Positions 24,708 through 33,837 of a DNA stretch of 42,797 bases are shown here, one piece after another. Every line of letters begins with the position of its first letter. Position 1 is the stretch's first letter. A program made the position numbers and the translations under genes. The notes under the pieces were generated by a model. It made no database searches. It saw only the letters and a list, made by a program, of their open reading frames with translations, and was not told the origin of the DNA. This DNA comes from a bacterium (lineage in GTDB: Bacteria; ARS69): assembly GCA_025774805.1 (NCBI GenBank), contig JALGZR010000015.1, positions 1 to 42,797 on the forward strand. Direction: 5' to 3'.

Positions 24708-26017
24708 AGCCCCTCTTCCCGTCTCCTCCAGGACGGGGGAAGATCGACGATGCGCAAGACCCGCCGGTCGGGACGGAACCAGTAGAGCACCAGGGCGCGA
24801 TCGACGTCGGGAGACACGTAATTGAAATACGAGGCGACGCCGCGCGAGGCCTCGTAACCCCGCCGGTACTGCAGATCCCGCGGCAGCGGATCGGAGGCGT
24901 CGTAGTAGCCGCTCCCCCGGTCCCAACGAGTGTCCAGGAGCTCGCCGAAACCCTTCGGAGAGGGGGGAAGGGGGAGAAGCTCCCATTGGTCCCGGTGGAA
25001 GAGGATCTGATCTCCGCCTTCCCGGGTGATCAGCACGAGTCCGTGGTCGAGGATGGCGAGGTGCTCCGTCTCCCGGGCCACCTCGATCCACTCTCCGTCG
25101 CTCCGCGCGTAGACCGCCGGGCGCTCTCCGAACAGCTCGGAGACGACCGGGTCCCTCTGCCCGCGCTGCGTCCAGCGGTCGTCCAGTCGCGGTAGCACCT
25201 CCCCGAGCGGCCGGAGAGTCCGGACCCCCGAGCCCACAGCGATTTCCCGGGCGAGGGCGATGCGGCGATCGTCCTCCTCCTCGAGATGCGTTCCCTGAAG
25301 CTGGTAGGAGTCCGCGAGCTCCCCGTCGTAGAGGGGCCAGACGGTGGCCGGATCCTGCTCCTCGCTCCAGAACCCGTGGTACGTCTTGCGATGCTTCCAC
25401 CGGAAGGGGCTGCCGTTGCGGCGCCCCGTGAAGGGTCTTCGCGGGACGAACTCGGAGGTCACGACGTCGTAGATGTAGTGATACGTCGTCCAGGAACCCG
25501 TCAGGGAGGAGAGGAGATCGGGACGATGCGACTCCAGCAGCACGTAGCGACCGGTGGCGTCCCAACCGCAGATGCGAGCGGCCCTTCCCTTCGGAGTCGG
25601 GATGGCGCGCGTCTCGCCGTTCTCGAGATCGAGAAGAAACGCGCACCGCACGGGCTTGCGGGAGAGGAATCCCCCCGGCACGTGGAACAGGTAGACGAAG
25701 TAGAAACCCTCCGGTGAGAATGACCCCGCGGTGACCGGGATTCCGTGATGGAAGAGACGGCCCTCGGCCTCGACGTCCTTGACGGTCGCCTGTGGAAGAA
25801 CCGAGGGCGGAACCCTCATCGTGTCCGCGGGCGACGGCGGGCCCTCGACCGTCTCCGGGGTATCGGCCGCCGTCTGCGGCGCGTCGGCGGCCGGCGGCGG
25901 CGGTTCGTCGACGATCCCGCCACTCTCGTCCGTCGTCTGGGCCCGGACCGACGGCGCGAGTCCGGCCAGGAGAGCCCCGGCGAACGCGGCCACGAGAACA
26001 GGGGTCGTCGGTCTCAT
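24704..26017 (-). CDS. Secreted propeller-like protein of unknown function
   Basis: The 437-residue protein is assigned to ATG 26017, whose ATGA overlap with the upstream flippase-glycosyltransferase stop supports the start. A signal peptide (VLVAAFAGALLAGLAPSVRAQ) is followed by a Pro/Glu/Thr/Ala-rich linker (~25-75). The remainder has repeated beta-strand patterns such as GSFSPEGFYFVYLF, LLDLENGETRAIP, GWDATGRYVLLES and VLIT-type, like a TolB or WD40-type beta-propeller. No catalytic motif is visible. Coupling to the flippase-glycosyltransferase gene suggests a role in the cell envelope, but this is inferred from position only. Confidence 0.7.
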   Translation of the reverse strand: MRPTTPVLVAAFAGALLAGLAPSVRAQTTDESGGIVDEPPPPAADAPQTAADTPETVEGPPSPADTMRVPPSVLPQATVKDVEAEGRLFHHGIPVTAGSFSPEGFYFVYLFHVPGGFLSRKPVRCAFLLDLENGETRAIPTPKGRAARICGWDATGRYVLLESHRPDLLSSLTGSWTTYHYIYDVVTSEFVPRRPFTGRRNGSPFRWKHRKTYHGFWSEEQDPATVWPLYDGELADSYQLQGTHLEEEDDRRIALAREIAVGSGVRTLRPLGEVLPRLDDRWTQRGQRDPVVSELFGERPAVYARSDGEWIEVARETEHLAILDHGLVLITREGGDQILFHRDQWELLPLPPSPKGFGELLDTRWDRGSGYYDASDPLPRDLQYRRGYEASRGVASYFNYVSPDVDRALVLYWFRPDRRVLRIVDLPPSWRRREEGL

Positions 26018-28686
26018 CGGGGCTCCCCGCGGTCGGAATCGTCGGCGGCAGAAGGAGAACACCGCGGATTCTGAAGCCTCACCCCGGTTTCGGCAACCGG
26101 GGAGATCTCACGGTTCTCGACCCGCGAGAGGACATCGGCGAACCGTTCGACCGTGACCTCGGCGGAGTGGTGCCGCCGGACCGTCTCCCGGAGCGCGCGA
26201 GCATGTTCCTCGCCGCGAAACTCCGCGCGGCGGCGGATGAGCTCCGTGATCCGGTCGGCCAGCGCCCGCGCGTCCCCGGCGGGGAAGACCAGCTCCCGCT
26301 CGAGAGGGGGGGCCTTCGCCCGCAGGTCGGAAAGCGCGGGGAGGTCCGACCCGATCACGGGAATCCCCCGCTCCCACGCTTCCACCACGGCCAGTCCGAA
26401 CGACTCGCGCCGGCTGGGAACGAGCAGCGCATCGAGCGGTGCGAGGAACGCGGCCGCGTCCTCGACGGGGCCGAGCCACCGTACGACCACGGAGTCCGGG
26501 GGCGTATGGCGCTCCGCGAGCGCCCGGAGGCCTTCCTCGTCGGGGCCCTCGCCGGTGATGAAGACCTCGAGCCGGGCCGAGCCGGAGTCCACACCGGAGA
26601 GCGCGGTCAGCACGGTGTCGATGCCCTTCTCCCGGTGCAGTCGGGACAGAGTTCCGAGACGGACGACGTGCGGGTCGACGGGACGGAACGTCCACTTCTC
26701 GATTGGCACCCCCGGAGTGACGATCTCGATTCCCCCCGCGTCGAGACCGCGCTCGCGCCACGTTCGTCTCAGACTCTCGGACACGAGAACGGGGGCGCAC
26801 GAGCGTTGGACCCGCCGCAGGATCCACCGCAACGGGGGGAGGGTGAGCGTTCGGGGCACCCGCGCGTTCTGCACGATCAGCACCGGGCGTCGGCCCAGGA
26901 TCCCGATCAACCACGGGAACAGCGTGAGGACCTCGGTGAACGACGTCGGGGAGACGACCACGTCGGCTCTCCGGAAGAGCGCGAAATGGCGGACGAAGTG
27001 AAGCCCGCCGACGAGGAACGAGAGCGGAAAGAGAACGAGGCCGCGAAGCCCGATCGGCTCCCAGCCCGCGGCCCGGTCGCGGGCGCTCAGCTCCCGGCGA
27101 CGGAACAGGTCGAGGAGCGCGCGACTCGAGCCCAGGAACTCGTGATCCCAGTCCGGAAGACCTTCGATCAACCGCTGAACGAGCCGCTCGCCGCCGCCGA
27201 AGCAGGAGCTCACCGGACTCGACACCCAGAGAATGCGGGGTCGGGCGGACGGCCCTCCGGGGACCCTCCGGGACGCGAGCGCGCGGACCTCCCGAGCGAA
27301 CCGCGGACCCGCGATCGCTCCGAGCGCGAGGGGGTAGAGGACGAAGCCCACGACCGCTGCGGCCCCGGGATCGAGCGGAAGAAGCCTCGGAAGCCCGAAC
27401 GCCGCTCCGCCCGCCAGGATCGGGGGGAGCAGGGTCTCCCAGGACGCGACGCCCACGGCCCGCGTCTCCTTCACGGCCAGCGCGGCGAGAAGCCGGACGG
27501 CATACGCGAGCAGCGTCGCCACCGCCGCCCCCGCGATGCCGTGGGTCGGGATCAACATGAGGTTCGCACCGATGTTGACGAGAGCGGCGAGGAGCACGAA
27601 GAGGAGATTCCACCGCTCCTGCCGGGCCGCGACGAACCGATAGGTCACGACCACGTCGGTGAAGATCAGGAACTCGGCGAGCGCGAGCGGAGGCAGGGCG
27701 CCGCTCGATGGCAGGTACTCCACCCCGAAGAGGAACCCGAGCAGGGGACGGGCGAACAGTATCTCGATCGCGGCGATCGGGGTCAGCACCGCGATCAGGA
27801 GACGGAGGCTTCCGCGAAAGAGAACATCGCGCCGGGCGGGATCGGTCGGGTGCGCCGCCGCCATCAGCGGATACACCGACGTCATCAGGAGGATCGGCAG
27901 GAGGTTCGCGGTCTCCACGAGGCGAACCGGTGCGCTGTAGAGGCCGACGTCGACGGATCCCCGCAGCATCCGCAGCATGATCACGTCCACTCGGACCAGG
28001 AAGACGTTCAACAGGACGATCCCCATCAGGGGCGCGGCCGATCGCGCCAGCGCGACGAGCGAGGAGGCACGGGGACGGAGCTCGGGTCGCACCTCGCGCA
28101 GCGAGTAGACGAGCAGCACCAAGGCGAACGGAAGCGGGGCGAGAGCCTGCAGACCGACCGCGCCCGCCACCCCGGCCGCCCCGATCGCGAGGGGAAGAAG
28201 GGCGAGGTGCAGGGTCTCGGCCAGCGCCCCGAGCAGCGTCGGGATCCCCATGCGCAGGCGCATCCGGAACGGGATCTCGAGGAGCCGCGCGAGCGACGTT
28301 CGACGATTGGACGCGATCAGCGTCGCCCCGGCGATCGCGACCAGGGGGAGATCCCGCCGATCGGGCGACACGAGGGGAAACGCGAGAACGGCCAGCGGAA
28401 TCACGACTGCGGCGAGCCCGGCCCGCAGAACGATCGCATCCCCGAGACGGCGCGCGGAGCCCTTCTCCCCCTGGGCCTGCTCGCGCAGAGCGAGCGAATC
28501 GAGACCCGCGTCGGCGATGAGCTCGAAGAAAGCGAGGTAGGCGAAGATCAGCGAGTAGCGGCCGAAGTCCTCGGGTCCCAGCATCCTCGTCAGGACGAGG
28601 GTCGAGACGAAGACGAGGCCCTTCGCGGCCGCCGTTCCGGCGAGAAGGACCGCGGAGTTGCGGATCAGCGCGATGAGCACGGACAT
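26014..28686 (-). CDS. Fusion of Wzx-type polysaccharide flippase and group-4 glycosyltransferase
   Basis: The 890-residue protein has two halves. Residues 1-~470 form a MATE/MOP-superfamily flippase (Wzx-like): LIRNSAVLLAGTAAAKGLVF, TRMLGPEDFGRYSL, APLMGIVLLNVFLVRVDVIML, about 12-14 membrane segments. Residues ~490-860 form a GT4/GT-B glycosyltransferase: WVSSPVSSCFGGGERLVQRL, VVSPTSFTEVL, VTPGVPIEKW, LGTLSRLHREKGIDTVL, FITGEGPDEEGL and PSRRESFGLAVVEAWERGIPVIGSD. The join is in one uninterrupted frame. Such proteins usually act separately in O-antigen or exopolysaccharide assembly, so the fusion couples sugar addition to lipid-linked export. The start at 28686 has no ribosome site; a -10-like TAGCCT at 28695-28700 suggests a leaderless message. 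Stop overlaps the next gene by four bases. Confidence 0.9.
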   Translation of the reverse strand: MSVLIALIRNSAVLLAGTAAAKGLVFVSTLVLTRMLGPEDFGRYSLIFAYLAFFELIADAGLDSLALREQAQGEKGSARRLGDAIVLRAGLAAVVIPLAVLAFPLVSPDRRDLPLVAIAGATLIASNRRTSLARLLEIPFRMRLRMGIPTLLGALAETLHLALLPLAIGAAGVAGAVGLQALAPLPFALVLLVYSLREVRPELRPRASSLVALARSAAPLMGIVLLNVFLVRVDVIMLRMLRGSVDVGLYSAPVRLVETANLLPILLMTSVYPLMAAAHPTDPARRDVLFRGSLRLLIAVLTPIAAIEILFARPLLGFLFGVEYLPSSGALPPLALAEFLIFTDVVVTYRFVAARQERWNLLFVLLAALVNIGANLMLIPTHGIAGAAVATLLAYAVRLLAALAVKETRAVGVASWETLLPPILAGGAAFGLPRLLPLDPGAAAVVGFVLYPLALGAIAGPRFAREVRALASRRVPGGPSARPRILWVSSPVSSCFGGGERLVQRLIEGLPDWDHEFLGSSRALLDLFRRRELSARDRAAGWEPIGLRGLVLFPLSFLVGGLHFVRHFALFRRADVVVSPTSFTEVLTLFPWLIGILGRRPVLIVQNARVPRTLTLPPLRWILRRVQRSCAPVLVSESLRRTWRERGLDAGGIEIVTPGVPIEKWTFRPVDPHVVRLGTLSRLHREKGIDTVLTALSGVDSGSARLEVFITGEGPDEEGLRALAERHTPPDSVVVRWLGPVEDAAAFLAPLDALLVPSRRESFGLAVVEAWERGIPVIGSDLPALSDLRAKAPPLERELVFPAGDARALADRITELIRRRAEFRGEEHARALRETVRRHHSAEVTVERFADVLSRVENREISPVAETGVRLQNPRCSPSAADDSDRGEPR

Positions 28687-28881
28687 GGAAGGGCGAGGCT
28701 ACCTTCGTTTCGCCGAGAAATCCCGAACAAAACGGTCGGCGGGAGGCGCGCCGCGCGTCGGGTCGGGCGACGAACGCGGGCGGCCGATTCCTCCGGACCG
28801 GGGAAGTGGTTGCATCCGCCTCCGGGGACTCGTAGCTTGACGGAGATCGCCCGCGGGACGAGAGGACCCAGAGGAAACCCA

Positions 28882-28905
28882 GGCACGTCGAAGGGGCACG
28901 TCGAA
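28882..28905. repeat. Short tandem repeat upstream of metH
   Basis: GGCACGTCGAA occurs twice with a 13-base period (28882-28892 and 28895-28905), 15 bases before the metH GTG. It could be a regulator-binding direct repeat, or chance. The rest of the 233-base gap between the flippase fusion and metH shows no recognised RNA regulator. Confidence 0.3.
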
Positions 28906-28919
28906 CCGGGGAGTCCACC

Positions 28920-31900
28920 GTGACGCACTCCGAAGCCACGTCCCACCCGCCCGTTCCCGACCTGGACGGGCCCGCGCCGGCTCGCCGGACCGAGGCGGAG
29001 CTGCGGGATTTTCTGGCGGAGCGGGTCCTGGTGCTCGACGGGGCGACGGGAACCGGTTTTCAGGCGCGCGATCTCGGCCCCGACGACTTCGGAGGACCCG
29101 ATCTCGAGGGATGCAACGAGCACCTCGTGTTCACCCGCCCCGACGTCGTGGTCGATCTCCACTCGTCCTATCTCGCCGCCGGCGCCGACATGGTCCAGAC
29201 GAACACGTTCGGGGGAACGGGAATCGTGCTCGCCGAGTACGGTCTCGCCGATCGCGTCCTCGAGATCAACCGGCGCGCGGCGGACCTCGCGAAGCGGACG
29301 GCGGCGGCCTTCGCGACGAAGCAACGGCCGCGCTTCGTGGCGGGGTCGATCGGCCCGACTACGAAGGCGATCTCCGTGACCGGCGGCATCACGTTCGATG
29401 CGCTCGTGACCGCGTTTCGGGATCAGGCCGCCGGGCTCATCGAGGGGGGCGTCGACGTCCTCTTGATCGAGACGCAGCAGGACACCCGCAACGCGAAGGC
29501 GGCGCTCATCGGCGCGGACGACGCGATGGCGATCACGGGGATCCGGGTGCCCGTCATGCTGTCGGGCACGATCGAGAATACGGGCACCATGCTCGGCGGA
29601 CAGAGCATCGAGGCGTTCTGGACGAGCGTCTCGCACTTCCCGCTCCTCTCGGTCGGTCTCAACTGCGCGACCGGACCCGCGTTCATGACGGACCACCTGC
29701 GAACTCTCTCCGCCCTCGCGACTACCCATGTCTCCTGCGCGCCCAACGCCGGCCTTCCCGACGAGGAGGGCCGCTATCACGAGACCCCCGAGAGCATGGG
29801 GAAGGTGATGGCGCTCTTCCTGGACGAGCGATGGGTCAACGTCATCGGCGGATGCTGCGGCACGACGCCGGACCACGTGCGGGTTTTCGCCCGGTTGGCC
29901 CAGGGCGCACGACCCCGGATCCCCGCACCGGTCTCGGGAACGCGTGTGAGCGGGATCGACTACCTCGAGGTGACCGAGGACATCCGTCCCGTGCTCGTCG
30001 GCGAGAGAACGAACCTGATCGGCTCGCGGAAGTTCCGGCGCCTCATCGAAGAGGAGAAGTACGAGGAGGCGGCCGAGATCGGACGGCGTCAGGTGCGAGG
30101 GGGCGCTCAGGTCCTCGATATCTGCCTGCAGGATCCGGATCGGGACGAGCTGGCCGACGTCCGGGGCTTCTACGAACGGATCGTGCGCATGGTCCGGACT
30201 CCTCTCATGATCGACTCCACGAACGCGGAGGCGATCGAGCGGGCCCTGACCTACTGTCAGGGGAAGGTGATCATCAACTCGGTAAACCTGGAGGAGGGAG
30301 AGAACCGGCTCGCCGCCGTCTGTCCCCTTGCGCGGAAGTACGGCGCGGCTCTCGTCGTCGGCACGATCGACGAGGATCCGGTACAGGGGATGGCGGTCAC
30401 GCGGGAGCGGAAGCTGTCGATCGCGCGGCGAAGCTACGATCTGCTCGTGAACCGATACGGGATCGCTCCCGGGGACATCCTCTGGGACCCCCTCGTCTTT
30501 CCGGCGGGGACCGGAGATCCCCAGTACGTCGGCGCCGCGGAGGAGACGATCGCCGCGATCCCCCTCCTCCGGTCGGAGTTTCCGGGAACGAGGACGATCC
30601 TCGGGATCTCGAACGTCAGCTTCGGTCTTCCGACGGCGGGGCGGGAGATCCTGAATTCCGTCTTTCTGCACGATGCGACGAAAGCCGGTCTCGACTTCGC
30701 CATCGTGAACGCCCAACGGCTCGAGCGTCACGGCAGCATCCCGCCGGAGGAGATCGAGCTCGCCGAGGACGTTCTGTTCGCCCGGGGCGAGGACCCGGTC
30801 GGCGCGTTCGTTGCGCACTTCCGGAAGGGCCGGACCCGGGTCCGTCCCGAGGACGCCCGGCCGCGGTCTCTCGACGAGCGTCTGGCGGCCTGCATCGTCG
30901 AGGGGACGAAAGACGGGCTCGTGGCGGATCTGGACCGGAAGCTCGCGGAGGGAGTGCCCCCCCTCGACATCATCAACGGTCCGCTCATGGAGGGCATGGC
31001 CGAGGTCGGTCGACTCTTCAACGACAACCGGTTGATCGTGGCGGAGGTGCTCCAGAGCGCGGAGGCGATGAAGGCGGCCGTGTCTCACCTCGAGCCTCAC
31101 CTGGAGAAGACGGAGACGGCGTCCCGCGGAAAGGTGGTCCTGGCGACGGTCAAGGGGGACGTTCACGACATCGGGAAGAACCTGGTCGAGATCGTGTTCA
31201 CGAACAACGGCTACAACGTCATCGATCTCGGAATCCGCGTCCCCCCCGAGACGCTCATCGAGGCCTGTCGTGAGCACTCGCCGGACATCGTGGGACTGTC
31301 CGGACTGCTCGTGAAGAGCGCGCACATGATGGTCTCCACGGCCGAGGACATGACGCGAGCGGGCACGACCCCACCTCTTCTGGTCGGCGGCGCCGCCCTG
31401 TCCGAGAGATTCGCGCTCACGAAGATCGATCCGTCCTACGCCGGTCCCGTGTTCCACGCGAACGACGCGATGGCCGGCCTCTCGCTCGCGGATCGGATCC
31501 TCGGGGCCGGCGGAGGCCTGGATATGCTGAGGAGGGAGATGGACGCGAGGCGCCGGCGCCTGGGGACGGCGACGCGACGCGGAACGGAACCGGTCCACGA
31601 CGCGGGGTCGACGCGGAGCTCCCGTATCTCCGTGCTGCCCGCCGCTCCCGCCCCGCCCGACCTCGATCGCCATCAGGAAGAGGGGCGTCTCATTGAGATC
31701 TGGCCGTGGATCAACCCGCAGATGCTCTACGGCCGCCACCTCGGATTGAAGGGGCGCATCGACAAGCTTCTGGCCGCGGGCGACGAGAAGGCGCGGGGTC
31801 TCAAGAGGCGGGTCGAGATGCTGCAGGGGCTCGCGGAGAACGGGCGCATGCGGGCGCGGGCGGTATGGCAGTGGTATCGGGCCGAGTCGGAGGGAAACAC

Positions 31901-32435
31901 GATCCGCGTGCTCGGTCCCGACGGAAGTCCCCTCGAGGAGCTCACGTTCCGGCGCCAGCCGCGTCCCGACGGGCTGTGCATCGCCGACTGGGTCAAGCCC
32001 GCCGGAGCAGGGAACGACTGGCTGGGGATGTTCGTGACCACGGTCGGCGAAGGGGTCCGGGAGTGGGCCGCGGAGCTGAAGCAGTCGGGAGAGTATCTCG
32101 ACAGTCACGCCGTTCAGGCCCTGGCTCTGGAATCCGCGGAAGGCTACGCGGAATCCCTGCACGCGCGCATGCGCCGGGCCTGGAATCTCGACGACGAACC
32201 GGGGGCGGGCCCGAACGATCAATCCCCGAGCCGTTACCGGGGCATTCGGGTCTCCTTCGGGTATCCCGCTTGCCCCGATCTCGAGGACCAGGCGAAGCTC
32301 TGGCGGCTGCTGCGTCCCGAGGAGATCGGGGTCGAGCTCACCGAGGAGTTCATGATGAGTCCCGAGGCGTCGGTGTCGGCGATCGTCTTCCACCACCCGC
32401 AGGCGGCCTACTTCGGGGTGGGGGACACCCCCTGA
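28920..32435 (+). CDS. metH: Cobalamin-dependent methionine synthase
   Basis: MetH transfers methyl from methyltetrahydrofolate to homocysteine via cobalamin. The 1171-residue protein starts at GTG 28920, six bases after GGGGAG. All four modules are present: homocysteine-binding barrel (~35-330; zinc ligands C249 in NCATGP and C312/C313 in GGCCGT), pterin-binding barrel (~350-620; VLVGERTNLIGSRKF, MIDSTNAE, NSVNLEEG), cobalamin-binding module (~640-880; H749 in GDVHDIGKN is the lower Co ligand) and the SAM-binding reactivation domain (~930-1165; RVSFGYPACPD). A low-complexity linker (~880-930) precedes the activation domain. Close to the Escherichia coli enzyme in length. No cobalamin or SAM riboswitch was seen upstream. 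Confidence 0.97.
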   Translation: MTHSEATSHPPVPDLDGPAPARRTEAELRDFLAERVLVLDGATGTGFQARDLGPDDFGGPDLEGCNEHLVFTRPDVVVDLHSSYLAAGADMVQTNTFGGTGIVLAEYGLADRVLEINRRAADLAKRTAAAFATKQRPRFVAGSIGPTTKAISVTGGITFDALVTAFRDQAAGLIEGGVDVLLIETQQDTRNAKAALIGADDAMAITGIRVPVMLSGTIENTGTMLGGQSIEAFWTSVSHFPLLSVGLNCATGPAFMTDHLRTLSALATTHVSCAPNAGLPDEEGRYHETPESMGKVMALFLDERWVNVIGGCCGTTPDHVRVFARLAQGARPRIPAPVSGTRVSGIDYLEVTEDIRPVLVGERTNLIGSRKFRRLIEEEKYEEAAEIGRRQVRGGAQVLDICLQDPDRDELADVRGFYERIVRMVRTPLMIDSTNAEAIERALTYCQGKVIINSVNLEEGENRLAAVCPLARKYGAALVVGTIDEDPVQGMAVTRERKLSIARRSYDLLVNRYGIAPGDILWDPLVFPAGTGDPQYVGAAEETIAAIPLLRSEFPGTRTILGISNVSFGLPTAGREILNSVFLHDATKAGLDFAIVNAQRLERHGSIPPEEIELAEDVLFARGEDPVGAFVAHFRKGRTRVRPEDARPRSLDERLAACIVEGTKDGLVADLDRKLAEGVPPLDIINGPLMEGMAEVGRLFNDNRLIVAEVLQSAEAMKAAVSHLEPHLEKTETASRGKVVLATVKGDVHDIGKNLVEIVFTNNGYNVIDLGIRVPPETLIEACREHSPDIVGLSGLLVKSAHMMVSTAEDMTRAGTTPPLLVGGAALSERFALTKIDPSYAGPVFHANDAMAGLSLADRILGAGGGLDMLRREMDARRRRLGTATRRGTEPVHDAGSTRSSRISVLPAAPAPPDLDRHQEEGRLIEIWPWINPQMLYGRHLGLKGRIDKLLAAGDEKARGLKRRVEMLQGLAENGRMRARAVWQWYRAESEGNTIRVLGPDGSPLEELTFRRQPRPDGLCIADWVKPAGAGNDWLGMFVTTVGEGVREWAAELKQSGEYLDSHAVQALALESAEGYAESLHARMRRAWNLDDEPGAGPNDQSPSRYRGIRVSFGYPACPDLEDQAKLWRLLRPEEIGVELTEEFMMSPEASVSAIVFHHPQAAYFGVGDTP

Positions 32436-32453
32436 ACCTCTTCCGACTCGCCG

Positions 32454-32487
32454 GGTGAGAAATGCAGGCTAGCCTGCATGTCTCACC
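32454..32487. repeat. 34-bp near-perfect palindrome after metH
   Basis: GGTGAGAAATGCAGGCT and AGCCTGCATGTCTCACC are inverse copies with one mismatch, joined at a central CTAG. The left arm is an extra, oppositely oriented end of the repeat family abutting the full element at 32469. It is 18 bases past the metH stop and would make a 3' hairpin. Confidence 0.65.
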
Positions 32488-32650
32488 AGCCTCTGCTACG
32501 GCAGCGGCGAAGCCGCGCCTGGCTTCGTCGTTGGGACGCTTCCGCCCTGCGACGGGGCTACGGCCCCGCCTCGGGCGAAAGCACCCCATCTCCTCGCCAG
32601 ACACGACTATCCGCAGCCTCGCGACGAGCCTGGTGAGAAATGCAGGCTAG
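32469..32650. repeat. Full-length CTAG-ended repeat element between metH and trpS
   Basis: The 182-bp element runs from CTAG at 32469 to CTAG at 32647, which contains the trpS stop. Terminal inverted repeats CTAGCCTGCATGTCTCACC and (reverse) CTAGCCTGCATTTCTCACC differ by one base. After the left end comes GCGGCGAAGCCGCGCC, whose complement is found in the copy at 40346. About 85 bp of extra central sequence (around 32531-32615) is missing from the shorter copy. No coding capacity; it looks like a non-autonomous mobile or REP-type element. Confidence 0.7.
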
Positions 32651-33627
32651 CGCACGCGCGCACCAAGGCCGACGGCGTCCCGTATGCGCTCCAGCAGCGG
32701 TCCGGCGCAGGCCCGAGCGCGCTCGGCACCGCGCGCGAGCACGTCCTCGAGATCATCGGTCCGCTTCAGCCAGTCCTGTCGCTTCTCCCGGAGCGGTCCG
32801 AACGTCTCCTCGATCTTCGCGAGAAGGGCCTTCTTGGCCTCCCCGTAGCCGTACCCGCCGTCCCGGTAGCGTCGCGCCATGCTCTCGCGTTCCTCGTCGG
32901 TGGCGAACAGCGAGTAGAGGATGAACACGGTGCAGGAGTCGGGATCCTTCGGGTCCTCGACCGGCGTCGAGTCGGTGATGATGCCCATCACGCGTTTGCG
33001 CATCGGCTTCGGCTCGAGGAACAGATCGATCGTGTTCCCGTAGCTCTTCGACATCTTGGCTCCGTCCAGCCCGGGAACCACCGCCGACCGGGGGAGGATG
33101 TACGGCTCGGGAACTCGAAGGATCTCGCCCCACTCGTTGTTGAATCGGATCGCGAGATCGCGGGCGATCTCGACGTGCTGCTTCTGGTCCTGGCCCACGG
33201 GAACCCGATCGGCGTTGTACATGAGAATGTCGGCCGCCATCAGCACGGGATAGGCGAACAGGCCGTGGGAGGCCTCGAGACCCCGGGCGATCTTGTCCTT
33301 GTAGCTGTGCGCGCGCTGGAGGAGACCGACGGAACAGATCACCGAGAGGTACCAGGCCAGCTCGTGGTGCTCCGGAAGATCGGCCTGGTCGAAGAGCACG
33401 CTTCGCTCCGGATCGAGCCCGAGGGCGAGATAGCTGGCCGCGACGTCCCGGATGTTCTCCCGCAGGGTCGCAGGATCGCGCTGCGTCGTGAGAGCGTGAT
33501 AGCTCGCAATGAAGAAGTGGCACTCGTAGTCCCTCTGGAGATCGAGGAACTGACGGATGGCACCGAAGTAGTTGCCCAGGTGGAGCGCACCCGAAGGCTG
33601 GATTCCCGAAAGCACGCGCATCGGCAT
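32647..33627 (-). CDS. trpS: Tryptophan-tRNA ligase
   Basis: TrpRS charges tRNA-Trp. The 326-residue protein starts at ATG 33627 with AAGGAG 11 bases upstream; an internal ATG at 33621 is possible. Class I motifs are clear: SGIQPSGALHLGN (HIGH-type HLGN) near the N-terminus, AADILMYNADRVPVGQDQKQH, and GAKMSKSYGNTI (KMSKS). The C-terminal helices (EKRQDWLKRTDDLEDVLARG) match the bacterial form. The TAG stop lies in the CTAG at the end of the repeat element. A -10-like TAAACT (33686-33691) lies 58 bases upstream. Confidence 0.97.
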   Translation of the reverse strand: MPMRVLSGIQPSGALHLGNYFGAIRQFLDLQRDYECHFFIASYHALTTQRDPATLRENIRDVAASYLALGLDPERSVLFDQADLPEHHELAWYLSVICSVGLLQRAHSYKDKIARGLEASHGLFAYPVLMAADILMYNADRVPVGQDQKQHVEIARDLAIRFNNEWGEILRVPEPYILPRSAVVPGLDGAKMSKSYGNTIDLFLEPKPMRKRVMGIITDSTPVEDPKDPDSCTVFILYSLFATDEERESMARRYRDGGYGYGEAKKALLAKIEETFGPLREKRQDWLKRTDDLEDVLARGAERARACAGPLLERIRDAVGLGARVR

Positions 33628-33837
33628 TTCTTCTCGAGCTCCTTCTCCACGATTCCGGAACGGGTTTTCCTGAGAAGAGTTGCCCAGTTTACGACGAATG
33701 GGAGAAACGGGGGAGCGGAGAGTACCCGCGACCGGCGCCCCGCGTCCGGGTCTTCCTCGGCCTGCCGCGTTCTGTTAGGATCTTTACCAGCGTGACGGGC
33801 CCGCCGCCGACTCTTCATCTTCGAGACGCTGACGCCC

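Noticed and set aside
28687-28919. Cobalamin or SAM riboswitch upstream of metH
   Set aside because: No B12-box-like sequence, SAM-I/II core or extended helices are visible in the 233-base gap, only a short direct repeat near the start.
28665-32396. Very long minus-strand open frame (1243 codons) opposite metH
   Set aside because: A high-GC codon shadow of metH; Arg/Asp/Val-rich with no motifs.
32469-32650. CRISPR or phage attachment site
   Set aside because: The element is a palindrome-ended repeat present in several copies, with no regularly spaced repeats, no cas genes and no integrase.
33628-33720. T-box leader upstream of trpS
   Set aside because: No T-box sequence (AGGGTGGNACCGCG type) or terminator/antiterminator pair was found; only a -10-like TAAACT.
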